DNA of 64,000 nt, taken from assembly GCA_000149225.2 (NCBI GenBank), contig CM000688.1, positions 186,001 through 250,000 of the forward strand, written 5' to 3'. Made by a program: the position numbers and the translations under genes. The notes beneath the pieces are model-generated. The model had not been told where the DNA came from and ran no database searches. It saw nothing but the letters and a program-made list of their open reading frames with translations. Of this stretch, positions 10,063 to 19,339 are shown in pieces; the stretch's first letter is position 1, and every line of letters starts with the position of its first letter. Source of the DNA: Lachancea kluyveri NRRL Y-12651. Lineage: Eukaryota > Ascomycota > Saccharomycetes > Saccharomycetales > Saccharomycetaceae.

Positions 10063-10551
10063 TCAAAATCTCAGATCCATCTCAACGCCTGCTTTCTTAT
10101 ACCCACATTTCTCATAGAAGCCAACATTTTTCTCGTCACAATCCAAAATAACTTTATAACACCCTGCGTCCTTAGCAACTTCGCTCAAGTGTTGTATCAA
10201 TATCAAACCTAGCTTCTTTCCTTGTTGATCTTTGGCGACAGCAATGTCTTCAATGTGGCCGACAAGGCCACCTCTGTGAATAACCTTTCTCTCAATAATT
10301 ACGTTTCCAGTGGCCACTACACGATCGGTTCCATCCGTAATAACATATGGGTTGTACTTGTAGATATTTTGGTCCTTACCATCACTGAACAAGGGTGATA
10401 TGGTTACGGTGTTCCAGTATTCGACGATGGAAGCGAACTCTGATTGAGAGATGTCACCAACAGTGGTCAACACATTCAACGTTTCCACAACATCTTTATA
10501 GTCCTTCAATTCGATTCTTCTAATTGAGTAGCCAGAGGGTAATGAGGCCAT
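10063..10551 (-). CDS. GNA1: Glucosamine-6-phosphate N-acetyltransferase
   Basis: Acetylates glucosamine-6-phosphate with acetyl-CoA, a step in UDP-GlcNAc synthesis for chitin, N-glycans and GPI anchors. The 162 residues form a single GNAT fold, close to the 159 residues of the S. cerevisiae enzyme. Diagnostic parts are the N-terminal YSIRRIELKD, central TGNVIIERK, the GHIEDIAV strand leading into the acetyl-CoA loop (QQGKKLG, a variant of R/QxxGxG/A), and LDCDEKNVGFYEKCGY. The ATG at 10551 fits the family start. Gene order next to SMX2 is as in S. cerevisiae chromosome VI. Confidence 0.97.
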   Translation of the reverse strand: MASLPSGYSIRRIELKDYKDVVETLNVLTTVGDISQSEFASIVEYWNTVTISPLFSDGKDQNIYKYNPYVITDGTDRVVATGNVIIERKVIHRGGLVGHIEDIAVAKDQQGKKLGLILIQHLSEVAKDAGCYKVILDCDEKNVGFYEKCGYKKAGVEMDLRF

Positions 10552-10789
10552 ATTATGGTTCTAGAGTTTGCTATCGAAGTGCTTGAGGTTCTGTTACGTG
10601 AATGAGAATGAAGTTTCACCTGTATATCCTTTTGTGGGCTTCTGTAATTAAGTGTTACCCGGATTAACTCTCTGAGAAAACCGACCTGGCATTGTGTCAG
10701 CGCGAGGAATTGCAGAAATCAAGAACATTTACAGAACAATTTTGAGAGTTAACATAAGGGAGCAAAAATTGTCTCTGTTTCCCATCTAT

Positions 10790-12187
10790 TTAGTTCCTCA
10801 AATGCTCTAGTAGCAGATATAAATCTATTGTACAATACCTCACCATCTCCCTTACTTCCCTTTTAGAACCGAAAAATTTATAACTATTTTCACGTATCAG
10901 AAATTGCTCCATTCTGTTTAAAGCGTTATCTAGCTCTTGATAATAACTTTGCAAAATCAACACATCAAACAATCTGACTACAAGTTCCTCATACCCCGGA
11001 TCATCTTGTGGTTTTTCAATGCAATTGGTTAGAGAGTGTAATAGCAAAGGCCGGAGGAATTCTTCAACAGGGTCCAATTCTAATGTAACCACGATGTGAA
11101 AGTACAAGTCTGGACGAGTCTTTTCAAATACGGATAATATGTTATAGTTTTGGATTTTGTTATTCAAGAGGGATGAGCGCTTGACTAGATTGTAGAAAAT
11201 TTCTTCACTCCTTTGAAAAAAAACTTTGCTGATGCTTTTCTGTAGCTGATTCAACAATGGGTCATCCATCTTATCCAAGTTGTTTGAGTCAATCTTTATC
11301 AAGCATGTATTATAAACTTTATTCCTGAGTTCCCATGGAATTCCATCCCAATATAGTTCGCGTCGTCTCACCTCGATGAGCAGGTCTTCAGAAGCTAGTT
11401 TATTACTGATTGTGGACCACTGCTCTGCGCATTGTTGACTTCTACGAATCAATTTCCTGTTGTGATACTTAAACTTCAGTTTGTCTTGTTTCTCAGAGTG
11501 GCTGGCATGCTCATAAAACTCTCTAATATCTTTATCGTGTCTTTGTTTCTCTTCTGAACACATTGGTGGTAAAAAGCCAGGCCTTGCTGGCGTTAGAAAT
11601 TTTTTGGATAGTTTTCCATCCACCGAATCATCTAGTTTAACACTAGATTCTAATATAGCCAGGTTCTTGTTACATTCCGAGATTCTTCTCTTATTGCTTA
11701 AAATTAATGAATCTAGGGACAGATTTTTCTCCATTGCTCGGCGCAATTCGTTTCCTGGTTTAAAGCTTAGGGAGTGAGCCAGATTGCAGGAGTATAAATC
11801 ACGGTCATCATCATCATCAGATTCAGGCAGGTGCTGACTAGAGAATACCGATGAACAATTCGAGTATACGGTACTTCTGTTGCTAGGTTCTATGACAGGA
11901 ACGTTAAATGTGGGATATTCTTGTTGGTCAATGTGTTCTTCAAAGATTAAGTTGTCCAGTGAAATAGATTTTGATATGTTCTTATGTGTCAACTTATGCC
12001 TGGATCGGTACAGTCTTTGGAAGGGTGGAACATACTTCTTTTTTGAAAGCGGTATTTCTCCACAGGAGCTTGTGTTTGCAGCGTACAGGACACTGATGTC
12101 GTTAGGCCCCAGGTAAACATCCTCAAAATACATCAGATCAGGTGTAGACTTAGACATGGATGAAGATGCCATGTTTTCCGGTATCAT
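10790..12187 (-). CDS. TBC-like domain protein, possible Rab-GAP or degenerate GAP
   Basis: A 465-residue protein I cannot match to a named yeast gene. The first half is low in complexity, Ser-rich and has an acidic DDDDD stretch, so it is probably disordered. A PARPGFLPP motif near residue 205, followed by a charged helix, precedes a segment that opens like a TBC domain: RRRELYWDGIPWELRNKVY (about 277-295). Later parts, including LVVRLFDVLILQ (about 398-409), also recall TBC helices. The usual catalytic fingers (IxxDxxR and YxQ) are not visible, so GAP activity is doubtful. The ATG at 12187 is used; an in-frame ATG five codons later is also possible. It sits between GNA1 and MDJ1, where S. 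cerevisiae has no such gene. Confidence 0.7.
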   Translation of the reverse strand: MIPENMASSSMSKSTPDLMYFEDVYLGPNDISVLYAANTSSCGEIPLSKKKYVPPFQRLYRSRHKLTHKNISKSISLDNLIFEEHIDQQEYPTFNVPVIEPSNRSTVYSNCSSVFSSQHLPESDDDDDRDLYSCNLAHSLSFKPGNELRRAMEKNLSLDSLILSNKRRISECNKNLAILESSVKLDDSVDGKLSKKFLTPARPGFLPPMCSEEKQRHDKDIREFYEHASHSEKQDKLKFKYHNRKLIRRSQQCAEQWSTISNKLASEDLLIEVRRRELYWDGIPWELRNKVYNTCLIKIDSNNLDKMDDPLLNQLQKSISKVFFQRSEEIFYNLVKRSSLLNNKIQNYNILSVFEKTRPDLYFHIVVTLELDPVEEFLRPLLLHSLTNCIEKPQDDPGYEELVVRLFDVLILQSYYQELDNALNRMEQFLIRENSYKFFGSKREVREMVRYCTIDLYLLLEHLRN

Positions 12188-12418
12188 GTTTAGCTCTCGT
12201 TTTTGTCACCTTCGAGAATAAAATCTAGCGTACCTAATCGTTTCGTTATATTCGAGTATTTAAATCAGAGATCTCTGGGCATTCGGACGCGTCGCGAAAA
12301 ACCTAGCCTCGAGAAAATGGATATCTAGTTTAGTAGATAGTGAATAAATGAGGGAAAAAAAAATAAAAAAAAGAGAGAAAAAGAGACGAAAAAGAAATTA
12401 TGGAGACTCGAAATAAGG

Positions 12419-12928
12419 CTATACGAAGCATAATCTCAATGGGGTTAAGAAAGTTGTAGAGTAAACAGAAATCAGTTTGAGTTTGTCTTGCATAGACATC
12501 TCTGCGAAATCACCAAATGGGTAGTAGGCTCTCTGCCAAATCACAATCATACAAATTAGGGTAGTTAAGGAGGCTTTCAGACCGTAAAGCCTCAACCATT
12601 TGTTTAGATTTTTGGAACATTTATGGTATGCGGCTTTGGACTCTTTCCCTTCATCATTGTCTTGTAGGGACCACAGTTGCTTAAATTTGGTAATAAACCA
12701 AAAAAAGGCTGGCACTTGAACAGCCAATTCAAAGATCACGAACCAACGCAACCAGGTGGGTTTCTCGTATAGTAGGAAATCATTGTTCTGTTTAATGTGC
12801 CACTGAACAAGTTTAGGGATTAATTGGTATCGTTCGGGAACTACCACCGAAGAGTCGATAAATATAGCAACCGGTATGTGAACCAAAAAGTAGTAGTAAT
12901 AGAAAGACTGCTCGAAGGGAGATAGCAT
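12419..12928 (-). CDS. EXPERA/TMEM97-family membrane protein
   Basis: A 169-residue integral membrane protein with about four hydrophobic segments. The first helix is followed by the family pattern seen in TMEM97/sigma-2 proteins: a helix with HIPVAIFIDSSVVVP, then a WHIKQNNDFLL region and a second helix (WFVIFELAVQVPAFFW). These correspond to the HIPIT-x-DxQ-x-P and ELxFQLP features of the EXPERA fold. Relatives bind sterols or handle ER quality control; the S. cerevisiae member is YLR050C. Orthology is not shown because the location differs. I use the ATG at 12928; upstream codons in frame lack an ATG. Confidence 0.8.
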   Translation of the reverse strand: MLSPFEQSFYYYYFLVHIPVAIFIDSSVVVPERYQLIPKLVQWHIKQNNDFLLYEKPTWLRWFVIFELAVQVPAFFWFITKFKQLWSLQDNDEGKESKAAYHKCSKNLNKWLRLYGLKASLTTLICMIVIWQRAYYPFGDFAEMSMQDKLKLISVYSTTFLTPLRLCFV

Positions 12929-13273
12929 CGTTAGCCTTTCCAGTTTCTGATGGTCTTTGGGCAATCACAGAGGACTAATTTTGCAAATTGACATGTGGCC
13001 CTCGTAGCAGATGTCCATCCGAAACGAAAGATACCGTTTGGTGCAAGGAACGAAAAACGATAATATCGTGAGACACGGCGAATTATATTGAAGTGACCGT
13101 AAAATCGGTAGCGTTTTATGGAGCCTCTTTCCAAAAGGGCTCTTGTAAGATTGACTGGTGTCTGAAGGGAATGAGATTGTACGAATACAGAGGGATAATC
13201 TAATTATTTACAAGGTATAAGATATGCTAAATATTATCATGTGTTTGTGTTTGTAATTGTGCGCTTCAACCTT
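12929..13273. other. Intergenic between EXPERA gene and MDJ1
   Basis: About 345 bp that holds the upstream region of the EXPERA gene and the 3' end of MDJ1. A 67-codon open frame on the minus strand (12931-13134) has no ATG start and no recognisable family. Confidence 0.5.
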
Positions 13274-14806
13274 TTAAGAGTCCTTTTCTCCCCTGATCTT
13301 CTTAAAGGCACTGCTGATGAAGTTCTCTAACCTACCCAAAGTACTTGGTGCATCTGGATGCTCGCCCTTTGCTGTGCCGGGGTTCTGGGCAGTAGAAGAA
13401 GTAGAAGAGGAAGGAGACGGAGAGGAAGATGCATGCTCACCGTTTGTGACTGTTTTTTTGGCCAAGTTATCACCTGTGACATCAGCCAACGCTTCCCATA
13501 AGCATCTCTCTGCTTGAGACTGTGGCTTCCTAACAGCTAGCTTGTATTGGACCTTCATATCGCCTCTGGACCCCAATGTACCTCTAGGAACACCTTGCTG
13601 AGGGATCGAAACGACATCATCGTGTTGTGTTCCCTGTTTAACCTTCAATCTAATTTGCTGGCCGTCTACAGTTGGAACAGTCACGACACCTCCCAAAGCG
13701 GCAGTGGTTAGAGGAATCTCTTGGGTGAACCAAATATCGTAATTGTTCTTAATGGAAAAACGAGGATCTTTGTCGACACGGACACGTAGCAACAAATCGC
13801 CTCTACGCAAGTGTACCGAGTTCTTCATGGAGGGATCGATAGAGATGTGTGGGTAAGAACCCTCACGAGAAATACGAATGGCGTCACCGTCTTGTAAACC
13901 ATGGGGCAAATCGACTTTGATTTGCTTGCCACGGTTCATAACTACACCTTCACCGTGACATGTACCACACATATCTGAACCGCGAATCACGGAACCTTCA
14001 CCATCACATTGTGTACAAGTGGAAGCCATTTGGAAGCCCGCACGGACATGGACTCTGGTACCCGTACCTTGACAGCCCGGACAGGTTGTTCTGGAGGCAC
14101 CACTCTTTAATCCAGAGCTATGGCACGAATTGCAGGGATCCAAAGCTGCATAATTCAAATTGACGTTTTTCACACCAAATACCGCATCCTTGAAAGAGAT
14201 TCTATGGGTAATTTCGATAGAATCACCTTTGTATTCTCTAAACATATTAGCTCCCGGATTACCACGTGCTCTACCAGCACCACCGGCACCCTGGCCAAAA
14301 GCAGCGCCAAACAAGTCCTCAAAGTTGATACCACCAAAGTTTCCGAATCCACCAAAATCATGGAAACCTTGAGCGCCGCCAAATCCTGCACCAGGACCAC
14401 CTGCACCCGGGCCGCCTGCGGCGCCACCTTGGCTGAATGCAGCAGGACCGAACTGATCCCACTGCTGCTTTTTGGTCTCATCCGACAGGATCTCATAGGC
14501 GTTCTGCAAATCGTGAAATTTCTTTTGTGCGTCTTCGGCCTTGTTGATATCCGGATGGTATTTCTTGGCCAGTTTATAGTAAGCCTTCTTAATTTCAGAT
14601 CCCGAAGCGCTTTGTGAAACACCCAATGTTTTGTAAGGATCTTTAATTGTGTCATTCAGACGCGGAATAGTGTGGTGAAACAATCTCCTGTGTGTTAACT
14701 GCGGTTGATGCACAGTAGTAGAGGATAGAAGTACCGAAGGAACCGACTTCCTTGGGGTGAAAGGTGCTTTTCCTACTAGAAATATCAACGAACTGCGTTT
14801 CATCAT
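13274..14806 (-). CDS. MDJ1: Mitochondrial DnaJ-type co-chaperone (Hsp40)
   Basis: Matrix J-protein that stimulates Ssc1 (mitochondrial Hsp70) in folding and protection of proteins and in mtDNA maintenance. It has 510 residues (511 in S. cerevisiae). Order of parts: basic targeting region (1-55); J domain from DPYKTLGV with the HPD triad in KKYHPDINK (about 57-120); Gly/Phe-rich linker ([11 protein letters not shown]...); cysteine-rich domain with four zinc repeats [24 protein letters not shown] and CGTCHGEG; then the C-terminal substrate domains. A Ser/Thr-rich patch precedes the C terminus. It is transcribed divergently from HSP12, sharing a promoter with a heat-shock element about 235 bp upstream of its ATG. 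Confidence 0.97.
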   Translation of the reverse strand: MMKRSSLIFLVGKAPFTPRKSVPSVLLSSTTVHQPQLTHRRLFHHTIPRLNDTIKDPYKTLGVSQSASGSEIKKAYYKLAKKYHPDINKAEDAQKKFHDLQNAYEILSDETKKQQWDQFGPAAFSQGGAAGGPGAGGPGAGFGGAQGFHDFGGFGNFGGINFEDLFGAAFGQGAGGAGRARGNPGANMFREYKGDSIEITHRISFKDAVFGVKNVNLNYAALDPCNSCHSSGLKSGASRTTCPGCQGTGTRVHVRAGFQMASTCTQCDGEGSVIRGSDMCGTCHGEGVVMNRGKQIKVDLPHGLQDGDAIRISREGSYPHISIDPSMKNSVHLRRGDLLLRVRVDKDPRFSIKNNYDIWFTQEIPLTTAALGGVVTVPTVDGQQIRLKVKQGTQHDDVVSIPQQGVPRGTLGSRGDMKVQYKLAVRKPQSQAERCLWEALADVTGDNLAKKTVTNGEHASSSPSPSSSTSSTAQNPGTAKGEHPDAPSTLGRLENFISSAFKKIRGEKDS

Positions 14807-14975
14807 CTGTCAACTCTGTTTGATGCTATTCGCGGTATTCACTAGAGTGCTTTGAAAGATAGATGAGTCTTATATAGCATCGGATAAGAAGAAGTCCTTG
14901 GAAAGCCGTAGAAAATTTTGCATGCGTAAGACGATACCGGAAATCGAAATCCGAGGACAAGGAGAAGGACGGGGT

Positions 14976-15034
14976 CACGTGATGTAACCCACGTGACTCG
15001 TGTCACTGTAAACGTAATTTTTTGCTATCACGTG
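14976..15034. promoter_or_regulatory. Three CACGTG E-boxes in the MDJ1-HSP12 promoter
   Basis: CACGTG occurs at 14976-14981, 14990-14995 and 15029-15034, each next to a T or A that fits the TCACGTG(A) preference of Cbf1-like bHLH proteins. Three sites within 60 bp are unlikely by chance. Confidence 0.55.
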
Positions 15035-15040
15035 ATCCTA

Positions 15041-15053
15041 GAAGCTTCAGGAA
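15041..15053. promoter_or_regulatory. Heat-shock element (three-unit HSE)
   Basis: GAAGCTTCAGGAA is a perfect three-unit nGAAnnTTCnnGAAn array for Hsf1. It lies between the divergent chaperone genes MDJ1 (ATG 235 bp away) and HSP12 (ATG 357 bp away), both heat-inducible in S. cerevisiae. Confidence 0.7.
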
Positions 15054-15409
15054 GGGCAAAGAACACAAAGTATTCTGACGTGGCGGCTCCATGTCCGGCG
15101 TCAGCAAAAGCACGGCGACACGCTTTGTAGTTTTGCTCTCAGAGCAATGACAACAAAACCCACAAACATGCAGAGCCACACTCAATCGATGTTGTTAGCA
15201 ATAGCTAGGTCATTCATACGTAACATATTGATCTTAGAATTATTCTCGGGGGACGCAAACGACTGGGAAAAAAAAAACACATAAATAGAGAGGTCAGATC
15301 GAACGTTTCCTCTTCTCGTTTCTTGTCTATCTTTCCCTTGTTCCTCCCATCAATATCGAAACATTAATTCGAACCAACACATATTATCACAAACAAACAA
15401 CAAATAATA

Positions 15410-15766
15410 ATGTCTGACACCGGTAGAAAAGATTTCTCTGACAAAGCTGCTGAAGCCATTAAGCCAGATAGCCAAAAGTCCTACGCTGAACAAGGTAAGG
15501 AGTTTGTTACTGACAAAGCCGACAAGGTCGCTGGTAAGCTACAACCTGAGCAAAACAAGGGTGCCGGTCAAGGCGTCGCTGACGCTTTCCAACGAGGTAA
15601 GGATGACGCCAAGGCTGACCACGGTAAGACTTTGAGCGAAACCGCTGGTGAATATATCGATGCTGCCAAGGGTAAGCTGAACGATGCTGCTGAATACGTT
15701 AGTGCTTCTCTGAACGGTGCTAAGGAATCCGCTGACAACACTGCTAACGACATCAACAGAAAGTAA
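15410..15766 (+). CDS. HSP12: Small heat- and stress-induced membrane-protecting protein
   Basis: Hydrophilic, Cys- and Trp-free protein of 118 residues (109 in S. cerevisiae) that is unfolded in water and becomes helical on membranes, stabilising them under stress. The N-terminal third is nearly the S. cerevisiae sequence: MSDTGRKDFSDKAAEAIKPD, then SQKSYAEQGKEFVTDKADKV. Amphipathic Ala/Lys/Asp-rich repeats follow, with KLNDAAEYVSASLNG near the C terminus. Its promoter holds the HSE at 15041-15053. I saw no exact AGGGG/CCCCT stress-response element close by, although such elements dominate the S. cerevisiae HSP12 promoter. Strong codon bias (AAG, GGT, GCT) fits high expression. Confidence 0.97.
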   Translation: MSDTGRKDFSDKAAEAIKPDSQKSYAEQGKEFVTDKADKVAGKLQPEQNKGAGQGVADAFQRGKDDAKADHGKTLSETAGEYIDAAKGKLNDAAEYVSASLNGAKESADNTANDINRK

Positions 15767-16101
15767 TCTTGATAAATCGGGATTTTTATTTCAAAAATAA
15801 AATTTATGTATCTGAACGTAAGTAAACGAAATATTCAACCAACAAAAAAAATATGTTTTGAGGTCTTAAAGCTTTGAAAGTCTTATAGCCTCTCTTGCTA
15901 GTCAAAGATCTCTGTGTTTTCTTGTGGCGTGTGCGTGTCCCAGGGGTATGTGATCCGTCGCAACAGGAGATTAGAAATCGTGTGTCCCCAGGATCTGTGC
16001 TTGAAGCCATGTGTCTGGTGCGATCGGTTGACCGTATAAATTACAAAAGTATTATTATTGATTAGCACATCGAGAATATGATTATAAACGTACACAGAGA
16101 C
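15767..16101. other. Convergent intergenic region
   Basis: About 335 bp between the 3' ends of HSP12 and the permease gene. It holds AT-rich 3' UTR-like sequence and no gene. Confidence 0.5.
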
Positions 16102-17685
16102 TCAGACTAAGAATCTGAAAGTTTTCTTCACTCCACTACCGTCATTGCCAAACTCATTTTGCCAATTTATCTCACCGCGGGTGATTTTCTTGTTCAAGGA
16201 TAATAGATGGAACCTCAGGATCAACGCAGATACCATGGCGCATACGATAAACGCAGCGTTGCAGCAGAATGCAACGGTGTAGCGAGGTGCACTGCTGGAA
16301 GGATACAAGTAAGAGTTCCAAATCGAGGTAGAATTGGAAATGCAATTCATCATGGAAATGGCAATGGCACGCTTCAATGGTGGTCTGGGAACACAATTGG
16401 ACATCCATGACAGTATGATGGTGAACGAACAGTACAGACTGGGTGGCATCAAGCACATGGCAAAATACCTCGCGCCTGTGTTAACCGTAGACACTGCAAT
16501 GATAAAAGAGACCAAAGAAACAAACAATGGTGCCGTGACATGCCAAAACCTCTCTCCGGTTTTATCTGCGTGCCATGCCCAGATAAACGTCGTTACAACT
16601 GCAACGAGGTACGGAGGTGCAGTCAGACACAACGTGGTGATGCGGTCGAAGTTCAAAGTTTGAACGACGCTTGGGAAGAAGTTTGTGACACCGCAGGCTG
16701 CGACAAGGAAAGTCAATGTCATTGTTACGAGCCAGACTTTGGTATCTTTAAATGCCAATTTCAACGCAAAGACGAATGAATTGTGGCCTTCGCCCAACAC
16801 CTCTGCATCATCATCGCTGTCTCCGACATCCATCTTCAGTTTCCACATAACAATGTCCTTCTCCATTTGTGACAACATCTTCGAATTTGAAGGGTTATCT
16901 GGCAGGATGTAATACGCTAGGGGAACCGTGACGATTGTGAGTGCTCCCTCTATGATAAAACACCACCTCCAAGCCCTTAGTCCCTTAACGTTATCCATTC
17001 CTTCGATGATACCAGCAGAGATCAAACCAGCAAACGCTCCGCTGATTAAGGAGCCGGAGTACAAGATGGAATTTCTCAAGGCTAGTTCTTTTCTTGTATA
17101 CCAACAAGACAGGTAGTACAAACAAGAACCGAAAAACCCAGCCTCGACGAAACCCAAAAGGGCTCTGATCGCCAACAGTCCACCATAGGAGGTGACCGCA
17201 CCGGTGCAAGTAGAGATCACACCCCATGCGCTCATGATGATGGTGATGAACAGCGATGGCTTCCCAAGACGGTTTAGAATGATATTCGAAGGAATCTGCA
17301 TCGAGATGTAACCAACAAACAAGATGCTAATACAGGTCTGATACTGAGTGGAGGTCAAATTCAAGTCTTCCTCCAAACCACCCAACCTGGCAGACGCAAT
17401 GTTTTGGCGATCCAAATAATTACAAATATAAATCCAGAATACCATGATCAAAATACGCAAGTCGATTTTACGACGAGTTCTTTTGGACAAATCGTGCAAC
17501 TCCTCACTTGTCAAATGTTTCAAGGAATCCGGAATATCCTCTTTGGTTTCAAAGATATCACTCTCTTCCTCCTCTCCAAGCGTACCATTAATCTGCTTTG
17601 CCAATATTTCATTTTCTTTGTCAACCAAATCGACGTCTTCGACATAGGCTATTTCCTCATGTTTTTTCTCAACCGGCAACACCAT
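16102..17685 (-). CDS. Dal5-type anion:cation symporter (MFS permease)
   Basis: A 527-residue plasma-membrane transporter with about 12 hydrophobic segments. The N-terminal 75 residues are acidic and cytosolic. The first membrane helix carries the family pattern NYLDRQNIASARLGGLEEDL, followed by STQYQTCISILFVGYISMQIPSN and a RALLGFVEAGFF helix, typical of the allantoate/nicotinate/biotin/pantothenate symporter family (Dal5, Tna1, Vht1, Fen2, YIL166C). The sequence does not let me name the substrate. It has no counterpart at this place in S. cerevisiae. Starts at the ATG at 17685. Confidence 0.88.
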   Translation of the reverse strand: MVLPVEKKHEEIAYVEDVDLVDKENEILAKQINGTLGEEEESDIFETKEDIPDSLKHLTSEELHDLSKRTRRKIDLRILIMVFWIYICNYLDRQNIASARLGGLEEDLNLTSTQYQTCISILFVGYISMQIPSNIILNRLGKPSLFITIIMSAWGVISTCTGAVTSYGGLLAIRALLGFVEAGFFGSCLYYLSCWYTRKELALRNSILYSGSLISGAFAGLISAGIIEGMDNVKGLRAWRWCFIIEGALTIVTVPLAYYILPDNPSNSKMLSQMEKDIVMWKLKMDVGDSDDDAEVLGEGHNSFVFALKLAFKDTKVWLVTMTLTFLVAACGVTNFFPSVVQTLNFDRITTLCLTAPPYLVAVVTTFIWAWHADKTGERFWHVTAPLFVSLVSFIIAVSTVNTGARYFAMCLMPPSLYCSFTIILSWMSNCVPRPPLKRAIAISMMNCISNSTSIWNSYLYPSSSAPRYTVAFCCNAAFIVCAMVSALILRFHLLSLNKKITRGEINWQNEFGNDGSGVKKTFRFLV

Positions 17686-18249
17686 TTTTCCTTGCTTCTC
17701 TTTAGTGTCTTCAGTACAATTTAGAGAAATTGTTTAAAAGCAAATATCTTATACTAGGCAAAAATCTGTGTATCACTCAAAACTATTTATAATCTTTTGA
17801 ATACACACTTCCATATTTCCAGGATACAAAGAAAGTAAAAACTAAAGGATCAAAAAAAAAAAAAAAGATCCGGCTAACCCATCGGGAGATGTGCAAATTA
17901 CTCTTGTATACCTTGATGTGGGTTTCCCGCATCATATAATTTGAACCATGTAATAGCATCAAGTTTCAAAGGCAACAGTAGTATTTTCGGTGTGGGGAAC
18001 AATTGAAGCCCTATGAAGCTCCGTCCGGATCATTCTGGCGAAAAACAAAACGGCCAAACTCATCATTTATGACTTTCTTGGCAAGATCCAGTTGTCCGGA
18101 AACCTCTTTTGTAAAGGAAACTGATGCCAACGGTTACGCGCTTCAAGGGTCACGCACCAATCTTTCCAATCTTATCAGGCTTGAGGCACACACCGCACGC
18201 AGGAATCAGCAACACAAGTTTCTAACACAGGGAGACACGGATCAGTGAG
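17686..18249. other. Divergent promoter region, permease and CTF19
   Basis: About 560 bp with a long A run near 17853-17867. No gene is seen. It must hold the promoters of both flanking genes. Confidence 0.5.
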
Positions 18250-19236
18250 ATGGATTTTACCTCCGATTTATACTCTAGGGACAGTCATGCATCCAACACT
18301 ACAAATGATCAAGGTTCGGATGAGAGTAGTGCTCTCTTGGACAATGAGGAGTTTCGTGAAATAAAGCTTATAGAGGAGAAAGAAGGATTGTTAAGCAGTA
18401 GAGCTGACCTTGTCGAAGACTTGGAAAGAGGAAGAAGGAAGCTGGAAAGGCTGAAAGATGAGTGTAGAAGGCTAGAGGATAATGCAGAATCTAATAATAA
18501 AATCAAAGTATCTCCGGATAACGACATGTTACTCTCTTTACTTGTGAAAGACACTACGCAGGTGTTTCCGCAACATAATGTAACAAGCGGTCCTAGGACA
18601 ATTGATGGTGGTGATACTCTACAGAAAGAGCTCTCGTTAAAATACGACGCATTGCCGTTACTTAATATACACACTAGATTGGATCTTCTGAAGAAGCTGT
18701 ACCCGAACATGGTAATTCAGAGCATCTGTTTGGACACCGACTCCCTCCATACCATTACTATATTATTTCGTGAAATCAACTTCAAGTTGGTCTTTCAGAT
18801 GAACATTGTACGAAATTGTGTAGAGAGTTTAAAGATTCTCCATGTTTCGAATAAGGTAAAATTATCACTGGAACCTCTGTGCGTTTACTGTGAGAACAGC
18901 AACAACGTCTCTTTTTTGCTGATAGGTTGTAGCGAATACACAAGGTTGCATGCCAAAAGAGAGGTGCTCTTTAAGGATTTGGTAACTGCCTTCCATAACT
19001 ACCAACCGTCTCGCGGTACACAATCGTTAAAGTTTGTTAAAAACACAACAAGCGTGATCATTCATCATAGTATACAGTTTGAAAAAGTGCCATTTGCAAG
19101 AACGCAGATGCAGGTAGAGTTATACAACGAATATGGTTTATTAGAAAACGGTCATAAGATTGCACTAGGTTTGATAGAAGAATATGGCCTAACCCAGGGC
19201 CTGAAAGAGTTCCTACGTGCGGTGTTTGCAGTATAA
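18250..19236 (+). CDS. CTF19: Inner kinetochore COMA subunit (CENP-P homologue)
   Basis: Subunit of the Ctf19-Okp1-Mcm21-Ame1 complex that links centromeric nucleosomes to the outer kinetochore. It has 328 residues (369 in S. cerevisiae). The N terminus MDFTSD is shared with S. cerevisiae Ctf19; an acidic disordered segment and a coiled coil (about 36-80, EEKEGLLSSRADLVEDLERG) follow, then the paired RWD domains with KYDALPLLNIHTRLDLLKKLYP (about 130-155) and the C-terminal IALGLIEEYGLTQGLKEF. The match is moderate but spans the whole length. The S. cerevisiae gene is YPL018W, beside VTC3 and ULP1 on chromosome XVI, while its neighbours here (IES1, HSP12) come from chromosome VI. Confidence 0.88.
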   Translation: MDFTSDLYSRDSHASNTTNDQGSDESSALLDNEEFREIKLIEEKEGLLSSRADLVEDLERGRRKLERLKDECRRLEDNAESNNKIKVSPDNDMLLSLLVKDTTQVFPQHNVTSGPRTIDGGDTLQKELSLKYDALPLLNIHTRLDLLKKLYPNMVIQSICLDTDSLHTITILFREINFKLVFQMNIVRNCVESLKILHVSNKVKLSLEPLCVYCENSNNVSFLLIGCSEYTRLHAKREVLFKDLVTAFHNYQPSRGTQSLKFVKNTTSVIIHHSIQFEKVPFARTQMQVELYNEYGLLENGHKIALGLIEEYGLTQGLKEFLRAVFAV

Positions 19237-19339
19237 ATAAGAGATTCATGTAGTCCTTTTGTTTCTCGTTTTATATCAACAATAATGACAAGCGTAAAAC
19301 GTATTCCCTGAGCCAAAAATGGGCATACCAAAATCCATG

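Noticed and set aside
12931-13134. 67-codon frame as an upstream exon of the EXPERA gene
   Set aside because: It begins with TTG and has no ATG or splice pair that I could find; the protein is complete from 12928.
14120-14617. 165-codon plus-strand frame opposite MDJ1
   Set aside because: It mirrors the Gly-rich and cysteine-rich coding strand of MDJ1 and has no independent support.
14976-15034. Centromere CDEI candidate
   Set aside because: CACGTG boxes are present, but there is no AT-rich CDEII and no CDEIII-like TTCCGAA next to them, and they lie in a divergent promoter.
18250-19236. Identity as MCM21 (another COMA subunit)
   Set aside because: The N terminus MDFTSD and the KYDALPLLN and LIEEYGLxxGLKE motifs fit Ctf19, not Mcm21.
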